NCBI GenBank assembly: GCA_029433475.1
Contig: JAQTIE010000012.1
Coordinates: forward strand, 54,951-118,950
Direction: 5' to 3'
Length of the DNA stretch: 64,000 nucleotides
Origin: Neisseriaceae bacterium ESL0693
GTDB taxonomy: Bacteria; Pseudomonadota; Gammaproteobacteria; Burkholderiales; Neisseriaceae
Shown: one piece after another, positions 25,803-33,807 of the stretch
Layout: every line of letters begins with the position of its first letter
Numbering within the stretch: the first letter of the stretch is position 1
Translations under genes and position numbers: made by a program
Notes under the pieces: model-generated
Database searches by the model: none
The model's input: only the letters and a program-made list of their open reading frames with translations
Told to the model about the DNA's origin: nothing

Positions 25803-26090
25803 GTCTACGATCATCAACCAACATCAACATAACCCCGTATACACAAGGGTTTGCAGCCAATCAGTGCTCATTACCTTGTCAACTGACATCAACGGCAAGT
25901 CACTTGAATCATCAGATTTTTGCTGGTACATTTTCCCTGTAAGTACCAGCAACAAATAAAGCAGCCTTTAGACCGTTTAGATGCATTAGAACGGTGCCCT
26001 AAGGTTTTAACTCTGTATAAAACGACACCACCAAACAAAACAGATGACTGAACAAAGATAAACAGATCTCTTAATCTATTAAATAAAACA
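25803..26090. other. Intergenic, no gene seen
   Basis: AT-rich stretch downstream of tRNA-Phe. Open frames here overlap the tRNA or lack family resemblance and initiation signals. No copy of the tRNA 3' end that would mark an attachment site was seen in the following DNA. Confidence 0.4.
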
Positions 26091-26120
26091 GGCTATTATC
26101 AATGATGATAATAGCCTTTT
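26091..26120. terminator. Terminator after the unknown gene at 26133-26516
   Basis: An 11-bp perfect stem (26091-26101 with 26106-26116) with loop ATGA. TTTTAT lies on one flank and, read on the minus strand, a T-rich stretch on the other. It can end the minus-strand gene. Confidence 0.75.
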
Positions 26121-26132
26121 ATATTTAATAAT

Positions 26133-26516
26133 CTACGCTGTTTCACTCAAGCGGATATTAACTGCCTGATGCAGAATCCGGTCGATACTGGCGCTTAATC
26201 CGCCCATCATGGTTAACAGATAACCCGCCAGTTGCAGCATCTGCTCATGATCAACCAGAGGATTAGTGTCTATTTCCTGTTGCTGAATGGTTTGCCTTTC
26301 CAGCAGTAATTTACCCATGGTTTCGGCCATCTGGTTAAATACCACTCCTGCCCGAATACAATCACCAATGACCAGATTCAGATCACGAGTATCTAAATAT
26401 TGTCGTTTCTCATGTGGTAATAAATCAGTATTAAGAATGAGGGAAATCAGTTGATGATTGTGCAGCAGGCTGGCGGCAGCGTCATAATACTGAGTATCAA
26501 AGGTGGGTTTATGCAT
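26133..26516 (-). CDS. Hypothetical protein, 127 aa
   Basis: I do not recognise this protein. It is acidic to neutral and predicted largely helical, with no membrane segment or signal peptide. A central stretch (FNQMAETMGKLLLERQTIQQQ) looks amphipathic, and LAGYLLTMMGGLSASIDRIL is moderately hydrophobic. GAGG/TAGG precede the ATG at 26516 and a terminator follows the stop, so it is likely a real single gene. It is the first gene after tRNA-Phe in the AT-rich stretch, a position where acquired genes often lie. No function is proposed. Confidence 0.6.
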   Translation of the reverse strand: MHKPTFDTQYYDAAASLLHNHQLISLILNTDLLPHEKRQYLDTRDLNLVIGDCIRAGVVFNQMAETMGKLLLERQTIQQQEIDTNPLVDHEQMLQLAGYLLTMMGGLSASIDRILHQAVNIRLSETA

Positions 26517-27045
26517 GGCCTACCTCATCATCAAACAATGAAGTATTCAGCAATGAATCCAAGTGAAAATAAGAGGAAATATGCACAGATTGCATAAAAT
26601 AAGGGCGCGAATTGCCCTGACGTAACGCCATAGTAATGCCTTTCTTTAGATGTCAAAGATACTTCCCTTAACGTTGCTAATCGTATTGGAAGTGGACAAA
26701 TGGCAGAGTTAGCAAGCTGGCCTAAAGAACCAGTAGGTATAAACCTCCCTACCATTGTCCACCATAGAAAGGTTTACTAACGGCATAGGTAAACAGATAT
26801 GAAAACACCACATGCATTAATGTGGTTTATCTGTCTTTAGGTTTCAGCTTGCTAAAGCTGATTGCTGAATTGGCAGCAACACAAGTATCTTGCCTTGGGT
26901 TTCAACTATTGTCAATCATCTCTGGCAAATAACCCTCGCTGTCCATCAGAATATAAATACTTTATTGAGGCAGGTTAAAAAATTGATCACTTTGATTGGT
27001 ATTATTTAATTAATGCAATAATATCAATTATCTGATCATGAAGAG

Positions 27046-27174
27046 ATGATCAATTTCAAGAAAGCGTTAATAATACTTTTATTATTGCTGCTGATTGTAT
27101 GTGTGATTTATTGGTGGTTTTCAGTTAAAGCAAATACTGAGCGTATAAACTACGTTCACCGTACATATTATTGA
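27046..27174 (+). CDS. Possible small single-span membrane protein, 42 aa
   Basis: An ORF starting MINFKKALIILLLLLLIVCV, followed by IYWWFSV and a short polar tail. One strong membrane helix with positive residues before it suggests the N-terminus faces the cytoplasm. GAAGAG lies just before the ATG, though rather close. It could be a genuine small protein or the surviving N-terminus of a larger decayed membrane gene; the surroundings look degenerate. Confidence 0.3.
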   Translation: MINFKKALIILLLLLLIVCVIYWWFSVKANTERINYVHRTYY

Positions 27175-27590
27175 TACAAACACATGACATTGTTTATGCC
27201 AGTAGACGCCGTATTCATGCCATAAATGGTGACAACGATAATAAAAAAGAATGCCAAAACAAGATAAACCATAATTGAAACCAGGTGCAGACACGGTTTT
27301 CTGGTGATTTAATACTGTGATTAAGCCCATTGAAACCAACATCAATCAATTTCACAATCAGCCGGACAACAGCGGAACTGATGTGGTTGCTTCAGACTGA
27401 TTTACCCTCATTTCCAAGATACCGCTGTGCCCCATCACCGGTTTGGTAGCCGATATTCGTTCCAGGCTTGTCCGATATGTCTACGAAATGCAAAATATTT
27501 CTACTTTCTGATTAAAACGCTATGCATAATCATGTCAGATGATTGTTTGAATAATTCAGATAATAATAGCCAGATTTAATTACAATAGTC

Positions 27591-27607
27591 ACATTTTACG
27601 CTATGAT
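27591..27607 (+). promoter_or_regulatory. Conserved promoter-like element, DUF805 copy 1
   Basis: ACATTTTACGCTATGATA carries the core TTTACGNTATGAT that recurs upstream of the other DUF805 genes. TATGAT at 27602-27607 fits a -10 box. It lies about 45 bases before the start codon. Confidence 0.45.
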
Positions 27608-27651
27608 ATAGAAATAATACATTGTATTAATATCTATCATTGGGAGAAATG

Positions 27652-28089
27652 ATGTTTGCTTATTTTATTCGTTGTTGCACAACAGACTATGCGCAGTTTG
27701 CCGGCCGGGCGCGGCGTAAAGAATACTGGTCATTCGCACTATTTTGTACCATTGCCATGTTGCTTATGTTATTTATATCCTCATTTTTACTGACTATATT
27801 TACCGGATATATTATTGATGAAACCAATGTAGATATTCTGATTGATATTTTATTTGCCATATTCATAGTTCCAGGCACGGCAGTTACTGTCCGTCGGTTT
27901 CATGATATGAACATCAGCGGCTGGTGGGCATTATTATATTTGTCAGCAAATATATGCGAATTGTTTGATTCCATCTATCTTATTGGTTTAGTAATTGAAA
28001 TTCTTATTATGATTCTATGCTGTTTCAAAGGAACTGCCGGGTCGAATCAGTTTGGCAGTGACCCATTGGCCAAAGAGACGCAAGACTAA
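27652..28089 (+). CDS. DUF805 membrane protein, copy 1
   Basis: A 145-residue DUF805 protein (inner-membrane family with E. coli YhaH/YhaI; function unknown). Family landmarks in order: YAQFAGRARRKEYWSF near the N-terminus, TVRRFHDMNISGWW in the middle, FKGTAGSNQFGSDPL at the end, with four hydrophobic segments. The second of two adjacent ATGs (27652) is chosen because GGGAG is then five bases away and the protein start aligns with its paralogues. First of five tandem copies, all on plus. Confidence 0.88.
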   Translation: MFAYFIRCCTTDYAQFAGRARRKEYWSFALFCTIAMLLMLFISSFLLTIFTGYIIDETNVDILIDILFAIFIVPGTAVTVRRFHDMNISGWWALLYLSANICELFDSIYLIGLVIEILIMILCCFKGTAGSNQFGSDPLAKETQD

Positions 28090-28275
28090 TATCAGTGTTA
28101 TTTGAATCAGCCAACGGCCAGTTATTTCAATGATGTCACTGGCCGTTGGTGTGCTGATATTTTCCTGAGCTGAACCAAACGGGCTTGCTGTTATCTCAAT
28201 CAAACTATTCAGTGCTGTTAAATTATTATTTAAAGCTCATCAATTTAACATAGTCATAAAAAATATCTATCATCA

Positions 28276-28299
28276 TAAATAAAAGTTTACGTTATGATG
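28276..28299 (+). promoter_or_regulatory. Conserved promoter-like element, DUF805 copy 2
   Basis: TTTACGTTATGATGACAAA, nearly identical to the element before copy 3, with TATGAT at 28293-28298 as a candidate -10. Confidence 0.45.
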
Positions 28300-28339
28300 A
28301 CAAATAATTTACAAGATGATTTAAAAACAGGATAAGCCC

Positions 28340-28897
28340 ATGCTTGCGCTTTTTATTGATTGCTTTACTAAAAAATATGCCCAGTTTGATGGCAGAGCTT
28401 GCAGAAAAGAATTCTGGCCGTTTATGTTGTTCAATTTTATTTTATTGGCGACTCCATGCATATTAATCATCTTACACGCAAAATTACGAGATAGTGAACA
28501 CATAAAACAGTATTTTATTGTTTATTTATTTTTTTATTTTGTGTTATTGATTCCGCGACTGGCGGTAACGGTACGCAGATTACATGATAGAGACATCAGC
28601 GGATGGTGGCTATTGTTATATCAGATTCCAGCAATCAACTATGTGGCTGAACTGGCCATAGTCACACTACCGTTAAAATTAATCAGCCCAGCAGTCGGCC
28701 ATGTGGCTGAACTGGCCACAGTCATACTACCGTTAAAATTAATCAGCCCAGCAGTCGGCCATGTGGCTGAACTGGCCACAGTCATCAGCTTAGCAGTCGG
28801 CTGTGTGGCTGAACTGTTTATTCTGGTGATATGTTGCTATCTAGGGACGGAAGGTCCGAATCGATTTGGCGATGACCCATTAGACATCCGAGACTGA
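28340..28897 (+). CDS. DUF805 membrane protein, copy 2, with internal repeats
   Basis: A 185-residue DUF805 paralogue: YAQFDGRACRKEFWPF, TVRRLHDRDISGWW and GTEGPNRFGDDPL. Between the central motif and the last membrane segment it carries a 20-residue unit (VAELATVILPLKLISPAVGH) two full times, then a 14-residue shortened unit and a partial one. This accounts for its extra length over the other copies. The repeats are mildly hydrophobic and in frame, so the protein stays intact. AGGA lies seven bases before the ATG. Confidence 0.88.
   Translation: MLALFIDCFTKKYAQFDGRACRKEFWPFMLFNFILLATPCILIILHAKLRDSEHIKQYFIVYLFFYFVLLIPRLAVTVRRLHDRDISGWWLLLYQIPAINYVAELAIVTLPLKLISPAVGHVAELATVILPLKLISPAVGHVAELATVISLAVGCVAELFILVICCYLGTEGPNRFGDDPLDIRD
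28631..28816 (+). repeat. In-frame 60-bp tandem repeat inside DUF805 copy 2
   Basis: Unit 1 (28631-28690) and unit 2 (28691-28750) are 60 bases each. Unit 3 (28751-28792) is 42 bases after loss of 18, and unit 4 (28793-28816) is partial. Units 2 and 3 are almost identical until the deletion, so expansion looks recent. All length differences are multiples of three. Confidence 0.92.
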
Positions 28898-29385
28898 ATT
28901 TCAGATCATTTTAAACATATTGACTGCCAGTCTATTGATTATGTTTTAGCATTTTTTTGGATAATGGTTAATGGATATTGAAAGGATGATATTCACACTA
29001 GTCGGATATAATCAGGTTTGCAAACAAGAGTTTTGTTGTCACTTTACTCTTAGTTTCCTGAATAATTATTTATATTTTATTGATTAATTTTATTTAATCA
29101 ATGAAGTTGATGTCTATTCAGCCACAAAAGATTACTAATGCTTACCTATCAGGCTTCAACCACAAAAATCATCCGACTAATCACATTAAAAAATAATATT
29201 TCTATATTAATATACAGGCATGATTATTCAGATTCAGTTTGTCTGCGATATGTTCTGGATATTTATATCTTATATAGATACCTAATTTTCTAAAAACAAT
29301 AGAAAATTTTTATCACACAAAGTAAAATTTTACGTTATGATGACAAACAATTTTTTATATTTATTTTTCATGGGAGATATAGAAC
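28898..29385. other. Spacer between DUF805 copies 2 and 3
   Basis: AT-rich. Its right half (about 29100-29260) resembles 30110-30250 upstream of copy 4, so it belongs to a duplicated unit. The promoter-like element TTTTACGTTATGATGACAAA is at 29329-29347, with TATGAT at 29336-29341. No gene is supported. Confidence 0.5.
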
Positions 29386-29847
29386 ATGTTTTCACTTTTT
29401 ATAAGTTGCTGGACCAAAAAATGCCTACAATTTTCTGGCAGAGCCAGCAGAAAAGAACTTTGGTCATTTATGCCAATCAGTATGATATTTTTATTTATCA
29501 TAGCGTTAATCCTAGCAGTAGGAATACCTTATCTTTACGGCTCTACGAAGAATGAGAATCCGACTCAAGCGACGGCCTTAATTTTGGGTATGTTTTTATT
29601 TTCCGTTATATCTGTAATTGTTATATTTATCTCCCAGGTGTCATTGCTGGTGCGTCGATTACATGATGTAGATGTTTCGGGCTGGTTGGTAACAATTTAT
29701 GTGATAGTAACTATTATTCAGTGTACGGTTTTCCCCCAAATAGGGATTATTTCACTTATCTTCTGGATAGTCTTAGGCTTTTTAAAAGGAACAGACGGCC
29801 CTAATCAATTCGGCGATGATCCTTTAGAGGATAATTGGGAAGATTGA
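29386..29847 (+). CDS. DUF805 membrane protein, copy 3
   Basis: A 153-residue DUF805 protein: MFSLFISCWTKKCLQF, SGRASRKELWSF, LVRRLHDVDVSGW and LKGTDGPNQFGDDPL, with four hydrophobic segments. GGGAG precedes the ATG by about nine bases. The DNA at 29406-29471 is almost identical to 30338-30403 in copy 4, so copies 3 and 4 are the most recent duplicates, about 932 bases apart. The final part diverges more than the start. Function unknown. Confidence 0.88.
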   Translation: MFSLFISCWTKKCLQFSGRASRKELWSFMPISMIFLFIIALILAVGIPYLYGSTKNENPTQATALILGMFLFSVISVIVIFISQVSLLVRRLHDVDVSGWLVTIYVIVTIIQCTVFPQIGIISLIFWIVLGFLKGTDGPNQFGDDPLEDNWED

Positions 29848-30317
29848 ATAATAAAAGTGTCAATAGCATAGTTATGATTGTCGCTGTTGACTATTGAATG
29901 ACTGAACTGTATTGAGCCTTATATAGTTCAGTCATTCAATACATTGTTGTGGCAATAAGAATAGAGATATCTACCGCTATCTGGTTTATAAATTCTGGTA
30001 TTGATGGTTTTGACTACCCTTTCCATCTTGATTGATGCTTATTAATCGGAAGATTTAGGGTCAGATTTTGGCTGTTCTCTTTAGGTTGTATATCATTATT
30101 TCTACCAGCTTTAAGAAGAATGTCTATGCAGCCAAAAAAGATGATGAGTATTTGGCTATCCGGCATTAATCGCAGAAATAAGCTGACTGAATGCATAGAA
30201 AAATAATATTACCTTATTAACATATAAACATGATCATTCAGATTCAACCTGTCTGTAAAATTTTACGAGATGATGCCAAATAATTTTTTATTTATATTTC
30301 ATGGGCGGGTATAGATC
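29848..30317. other. Spacer between DUF805 copies 3 and 4
   Basis: AT-rich, no intact gene. It is similar to the spacer after copy 4 (30810-31110): both contain a run around GATGCTTATTAATC and TTTCTACCAGCTTTAA. The promoter-like element is at 30261-30280 (TTTTACGAGATGATGCCAAA), its TATGAT weakened to GATGAT. Confidence 0.5.
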
Positions 30318-30809
30318 ATGCTTTTCCTTTTTATCAATTGCTGGACCAAAAAATACCTACAATTTTCTGGCAGAGCCAGCAGAAAAGAACTTTGGTCATT
30401 TATACTATTCAGTCTGATATTTGCATTTATTCTGAGACTCATTTTAGAGATAGGAATATTTTATCTTTTAGTTTCTGATCCTACGCTTTTTGATGATCCC
30501 CCCGAGGAGGAAAGCTTGGCTTCATCAATAGGGTGGTATTGGGGTATAACGATATTTACTTTGTCTTTTAAGATTATTATTCTTATTCCTCAGATGTCAT
30601 TGCTGGTACGCCGATTACACGATTTGGATTTTTCGGGCTGGTGGGTAATGCCTTATTTGATACTGGTTATCGTTCATTATATGTATAATAATAATCTAAT
30701 TATCTGGATTATTTTAATTGCTATCTGGATAAAATTAGGCCGTTTAGAAGGGTCATATGGGCCTAATCGATTCGGCGATGATCCTTTACAGGATAATCCG
30801 GGTAATTGA
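30318..30809 (+). CDS. DUF805 membrane protein, copy 4
   Basis: A 163-residue DUF805 protein. MLFLFINCWTKKYLQF and SGRASRKELWSF at the start, LVRRLHDLDFSGWW in the middle and GSYGPNRFGDDPL at the end. Compared with copy 3 it has an acidic insert (DPPEEESLASS) in the first loop. Four membrane segments. The conserved N-terminus and end motifs with a variable middle are typical of this array. Function unknown. Confidence 0.88.
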   Translation: MLFLFINCWTKKYLQFSGRASRKELWSFILFSLIFAFILRLILEIGIFYLLVSDPTLFDDPPEEESLASSIGWYWGITIFTLSFKIIILIPQMSLLVRRLHDLDFSGWWVMPYLILVIVHYMYNNNLIIWIILIAIWIKLGRLEGSYGPNRFGDDPLQDNPGN

Positions 30810-31285
30810 ATATTACAGATACCCATAGCACAACCATGATTCCTATTGACTTATTGAATGGCTGACCTATATTAAAATGGCAATATTTCATATAGTGCAA
30901 TTCTGCAATAAAGTATTACAGCAACGAGCAATAGGGTATCTATCACCATCTGACCATAAATTCCGGTATTGACGATTCTAACCACTCTGTTAACCTTCAT
31001 TGATGCTTATTAATCAGAAGATTAATAAGCAGATTTTTTGTTACCATATCAGATCTTTGGCTACCCTTTTTAAGCTGTACATCATTGTTTCTACCAGCTT
31101 TAAAGGGTTTGATTCCATCATAAGCTTTTTAAATATATTTTCTTCGCGAATAAATGATCATTACAAAATACCTCATCACGGTTTAAATATTAAGAATAGA
31201 TTTTTATCAATTGAAACAGCATATTGCTTTGGCATGAGAAATATTTCGTATCCGGCCATTGATGGTTATATAGATAGGGATGATG
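30810..31285. other. Spacer between DUF805 copies 4 and 5
   Basis: Resembles the copy 3-4 spacer, but more decayed. An open frame runs through it from 31000 into copy 5. Its first 90 or so residues match nothing in the paralogues, so it is a by-product of the frameshift in copy 5. Confidence 0.5.
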
Positions 31286-31681
31286 ATGTTTTCGCTATTG
31301 ATCCATTGCTGGAATATAGCCGGTTTAGTGGCAAAGCCGGCAGAAAAGAATTCTGGTCTTTTTTCTTATACACCCTGAGCGTGCTTGTCATACTCAGTCT
31401 ATTATTGGCAGTCATTTCAGCTGACTTTGGTATAACTATTCAGGGGCAACCGAGATTGGCGGCCATTCTGGTAGCCATCATTTTTTCCATTGTTCTTTTT
31501 ATTCCTCAGCCAGCATTTATTTCACGCCGATTACATGATGTTAACCTTTCAGGCACTTGGGTATTAATCTATTTTATACTGTGCCTCATCCCAATAAACA
31601 TGCCCTATCCCGCTTGTTTCGATCATCATAGGCAGTCTGAAAGGCACAACAGAGACGAACCGGTTTGGTGAGAGCCTGTGA
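31286..31681 (+). pseudogene. DUF805 membrane protein, copy 5, frameshifted
   Basis: The start codes for MFSLLIHCW in one frame (ATG at 31286). The reading then needs another frame for FSGKAGRKEFWSFFLYT and SRRLHDVNLSG, then the first frame again for GSLKGTTETNRFGESL, stopping at 31681. Between the conserved Trp and Phe near the start there are 11 bases instead of the 18 seen in copies 3 and 4, a 7-base loss. A second shift lies around 31600-31620. Conserved motifs survive, so decay is recent. Confidence 0.82.
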
Positions 31682-32070
31682 GCAAAAACCAAGTATTAAT
31701 GGCTTTTTGATGCAGTTTATCATTATGAGCGCGCTGATGTTATGTCGTATTGTTTGATCACCTCATCGGCGGCCAGAAACCATAGCCATATCACCCTACA
31801 GACTATCTATTGAGGATAACATCAAATATTTATACTTATTGATAATCTGGTTAATACTGGTTTGTAGCAGAGGCAATCCTGTGAGCCGCTTCATCCATGC
31901 CTGTCGGGGGCTGTGATTGATGGGTTATGTTCAGGCCATATCGGGTTAACCCTTAGAGTTGCTCCGGATTGTATTGATCAATGACTGTTTAGCCGGCCGA
32001 TTTGTCTTCATATGTCAGGTTATCAATAGTATGATGTTGTTTGTCTATTTTGAAGTGGTGAAGTCGGATC
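31682..32070. other. Intergenic, no gene seen
   Basis: Marks the end of the DUF805 array and the return to a more typical base composition. No coding frame, hairpin or repeat that I can support. Confidence 0.4.
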
Positions 32071-32415
32071 ATGCGCTGGTTGGTGGTAGTGGGTTTATTG
32101 TGTTTGTCTAATCTGGTCATGACTGTGGCGTGGTATTGGCATATTAAGCCAGGTAATCAGCATTTTCCTTTATGGCAGATTATTCTGATCAGCTGGGGTC
32201 TGGCTTTCTTTGAATATTGTCTGGCGGTACCGGCCAATCATCTGGGCGCCCAGTGGCAGATTAAGCCCTTTCAGTTGAAAATCATTCAGGAAGTGATCAC
32301 GTTAACGGTTTTTGCGCTGTTTGCGATTTTTTATTTAAAAGACAGTTTTAAACTTAATTATTTAATCAGTTTTGGCTTTATTCTGGCTGCGGTTTATTTT
32401 GCGTTTAAAAAATAA
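32071..32415 (+). CDS. DMT-superfamily (DUF486) membrane protein
   Basis: A 114-residue protein with four membrane segments, of the DUF486 group in the drug/metabolite transporter superfamily. FFEYCLAVPANHLGAQ in the middle and LKIIQEVITLTVFALFAIFY after it are typical. Small four-helix DMT proteins usually act as dimers; the substrate of this group is not known. It stands alone between the DUF805 array and the iron operon. Confidence 0.85.
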   Translation: MRWLVVVGLLCLSNLVMTVAWYWHIKPGNQHFPLWQIILISWGLAFFEYCLAVPANHLGAQWQIKPFQLKIIQEVITLTVFALFAIFYLKDSFKLNYLISFGFILAAVYFAFKK

Positions 32416-32818
32416 GTCTGGCTGCCTGTGTCACTATTTATTATGGTGCAGTTACCGGTAGTTTTCTGTTTACACGTTATACGGTTTTTATTGAATCCTG
32501 ATATTGATAACTGAGTTTATTTGTAACGCTTTAATACCAGATAAATATAAATGACGGACTAGTATCTGAATATGATTAAGACCGCTATTATATTTTTGTC
32601 ACTGATGTCTGTTTTTATTGTCATGTGCTTTGGTTTTGTACATTTATGCATGAATCCCAAAGCCGGTTGATCAATTAGGTTTATGCCTGCGGTAAAAGAG
32701 CGTATCATACAGGCGATTGATATTGATAATACATATCAGTTCGCTTATCGCCATAGTTCAGACTATTTAAAATAAGCGGCAAAATAATGACTGACAATCA
32801 CCACTTCCGGAGAAAATC
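32416..32818 (+). promoter_or_regulatory. Upstream region of the iron operon with candidate Fur box
   Basis: GATATTGATAATACATATC (32719-32737) matches 15 of 19 positions of the Fur consensus GATAATGATAATCATTATC. It lies about 80 bases before the first iron-operon gene. The same region has a small frame at 32572-32775, broken by an in-frame TGA at 32668; the part before the TGA would make a 32-residue hydrophobic peptide. Confidence 0.5.
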
Positions 32819-33361
32819 ATGATGATTCAAAAAGCAATGGTCGCCAGTGTCGTGCTGGTTTCTACGCTGGCACTGGCACAGGAATATCCCATGGGTAAAC
32901 CCACCATTCAGAATGGCATGGAAATTGCCGGTGTGTATCTGCCACCTATTACCATGGATACAGACGGTATGACCCATGCCGACAATCATTTACCGGCAGC
33001 CAAGGCAGATGTGCATATGGAGGCCGATATTCATGCAATAGAGGGTAATCCCAATGGTTTTGCTGAAGGTGACTGGATTCCCAATCTGAATATTAGTTAT
33101 ACAGTAACCAAACTCAAGGGTAAATTCAGCCATTCAGGTCAGTTTATGTCCATGGTGGCCAGTGACGGGCCGCATTATGGCGATAATGTCAAACTGGACG
33201 GTAACGGCAAATATCGTGTGACTTACCGTATTGCGCCGCCAACAGCCAATCAGATGGCGCGGCATATTGATAAAGAAACCGGTGTGGCTCCCTGGTTTAA
33301 GCCTTTCGAAGTCAGCTGGGATTTTGATTACACCGGCGTAGGACGCAAAGGCAGTTATTAA
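32819..33361 (+). CDS. P19-family periplasmic iron-binding protein (FtrA/FetP type)
   Basis: A 180-residue periplasmic protein of the P19/Tp34 family, which binds iron (and copper) and feeds an FTR1-type permease; known from Campylobacter P19, E. coli FetP and Bordetella FtrA. A signal peptide (KAMVASVVLVSTLALA) is followed by a mature part with the metal-site pattern MTHADNHLPAAKADVHMEAD and, further on, SHSGQFMSM and DGPHYGDNVKL. GGAG precedes the ATG at 32819. First gene of a five-gene iron-uptake operon. Confidence 0.92.
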   Translation: MMIQKAMVASVVLVSTLALAQEYPMGKPTIQNGMEIAGVYLPPITMDTDGMTHADNHLPAAKADVHMEADIHAIEGNPNGFAEGDWIPNLNISYTVTKLKGKFSHSGQFMSMVASDGPHYGDNVKLDGNGKYRVTYRIAPPTANQMARHIDKETGVAPWFKPFEVSWDFDYTGVGRKGSY

Positions 33362-33384
33362 TCTGTCTGATATTCATTAAGCCT

Positions 33385-33436
33385 GAGTAAGTATTATCGT
33401 TTAACCTATTGGGTGCAGATAATACTTGCTCTTTTG
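33385..33436 (+). terminator. Hairpin between the P19 and cupredoxin genes
   Basis: A 14-bp stem with one G-T pair (33385-33398 with 33418-33431), a 19-base loop and TTTT after it. Lying inside the operon, it looks like a partial terminator or processing site that could raise P19 over the downstream membrane genes. Confidence 0.6.
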
Positions 33437-33457
33437 TGGTTTAGGGGGTTAGGGATA

Positions 33458-33793
33458 ATGAAAATAGCACATGTTGTATTATGGGGTCTGCTGGGCTTTC
33501 TTATGTATACGGTAGCTTATGCCGAAGACAAATATACGCTTGACCTGACCATGAAAGATGGTGAAATGACGCCGCTGACACTGTATGCGCCAGCGGGTAA
33601 GGTGATCCGGATCAATGTACACAATGTAGGCAAAGGGCCGGTAGAGTTTGAAAGCACGCAATTGGTGAAAGAAAAGGTATTGGCGCCAGGCGCCAGCTCG
33701 GTGGTGGTTATCGCGCCGAAAAAACCCGGCACTTATGTTTTTTTTGATGACTTTCATCTGAATCAGCCGCAAGGTAAACTGATCGTTCAATAA
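33458..33793 (+). CDS. Cupredoxin-domain periplasmic protein (FtrB/EfeO N-domain type)
   Basis: A 111-residue exported protein with a signal peptide (IAHVVLWGLLGFLMYTVAYA) and a single cupredoxin-like domain: YTLDLTMKDGEMTPLTLYAP, then NVGKGPVEFES and the end PGTYVFFDDFHLNQPQGKL. In E. coli this domain is fused to the N-terminus of EfeO; in Bordetella FtrB it is separate, as here. Proposed role: oxidising or holding iron before FTR1 transport. Start ATG 33458 follows AGGG. FTR1 follows after 14 bases. Confidence 0.88.
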   Translation: MKIAHVVLWGLLGFLMYTVAYAEDKYTLDLTMKDGEMTPLTLYAPAGKVIRINVHNVGKGPVEFESTQLVKEKVLAPGASSVVVIAPKKPGTYVFFDDFHLNQPQGKLIVQ

Positions 33794-33807
33794 ACCGGTG
33801 TAAAAAC

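Larger units (their letters stand above)
26517..27651. other. Gene-poor stretch with remnants
   Basis: About 1.1 kb with little intact coding. From about 26640 to 26780 a plus-strand frame of some 47 codons reads like protein (it includes ANRIGSGQMAELASWPKEP) but begins right after two stops and has no start, so it may be a gene fragment. A long imperfect hairpin spans 26792-26838. A small membrane ORF lies at 27046-27174. The rest shows nothing I can support. Confidence 0.45.

Noticed and set aside
31000..31279. N-terminal extension of the last DUF805 frame
   Set aside because: Has no counterpart in the paralogues; the true start lies in another frame at 31286.
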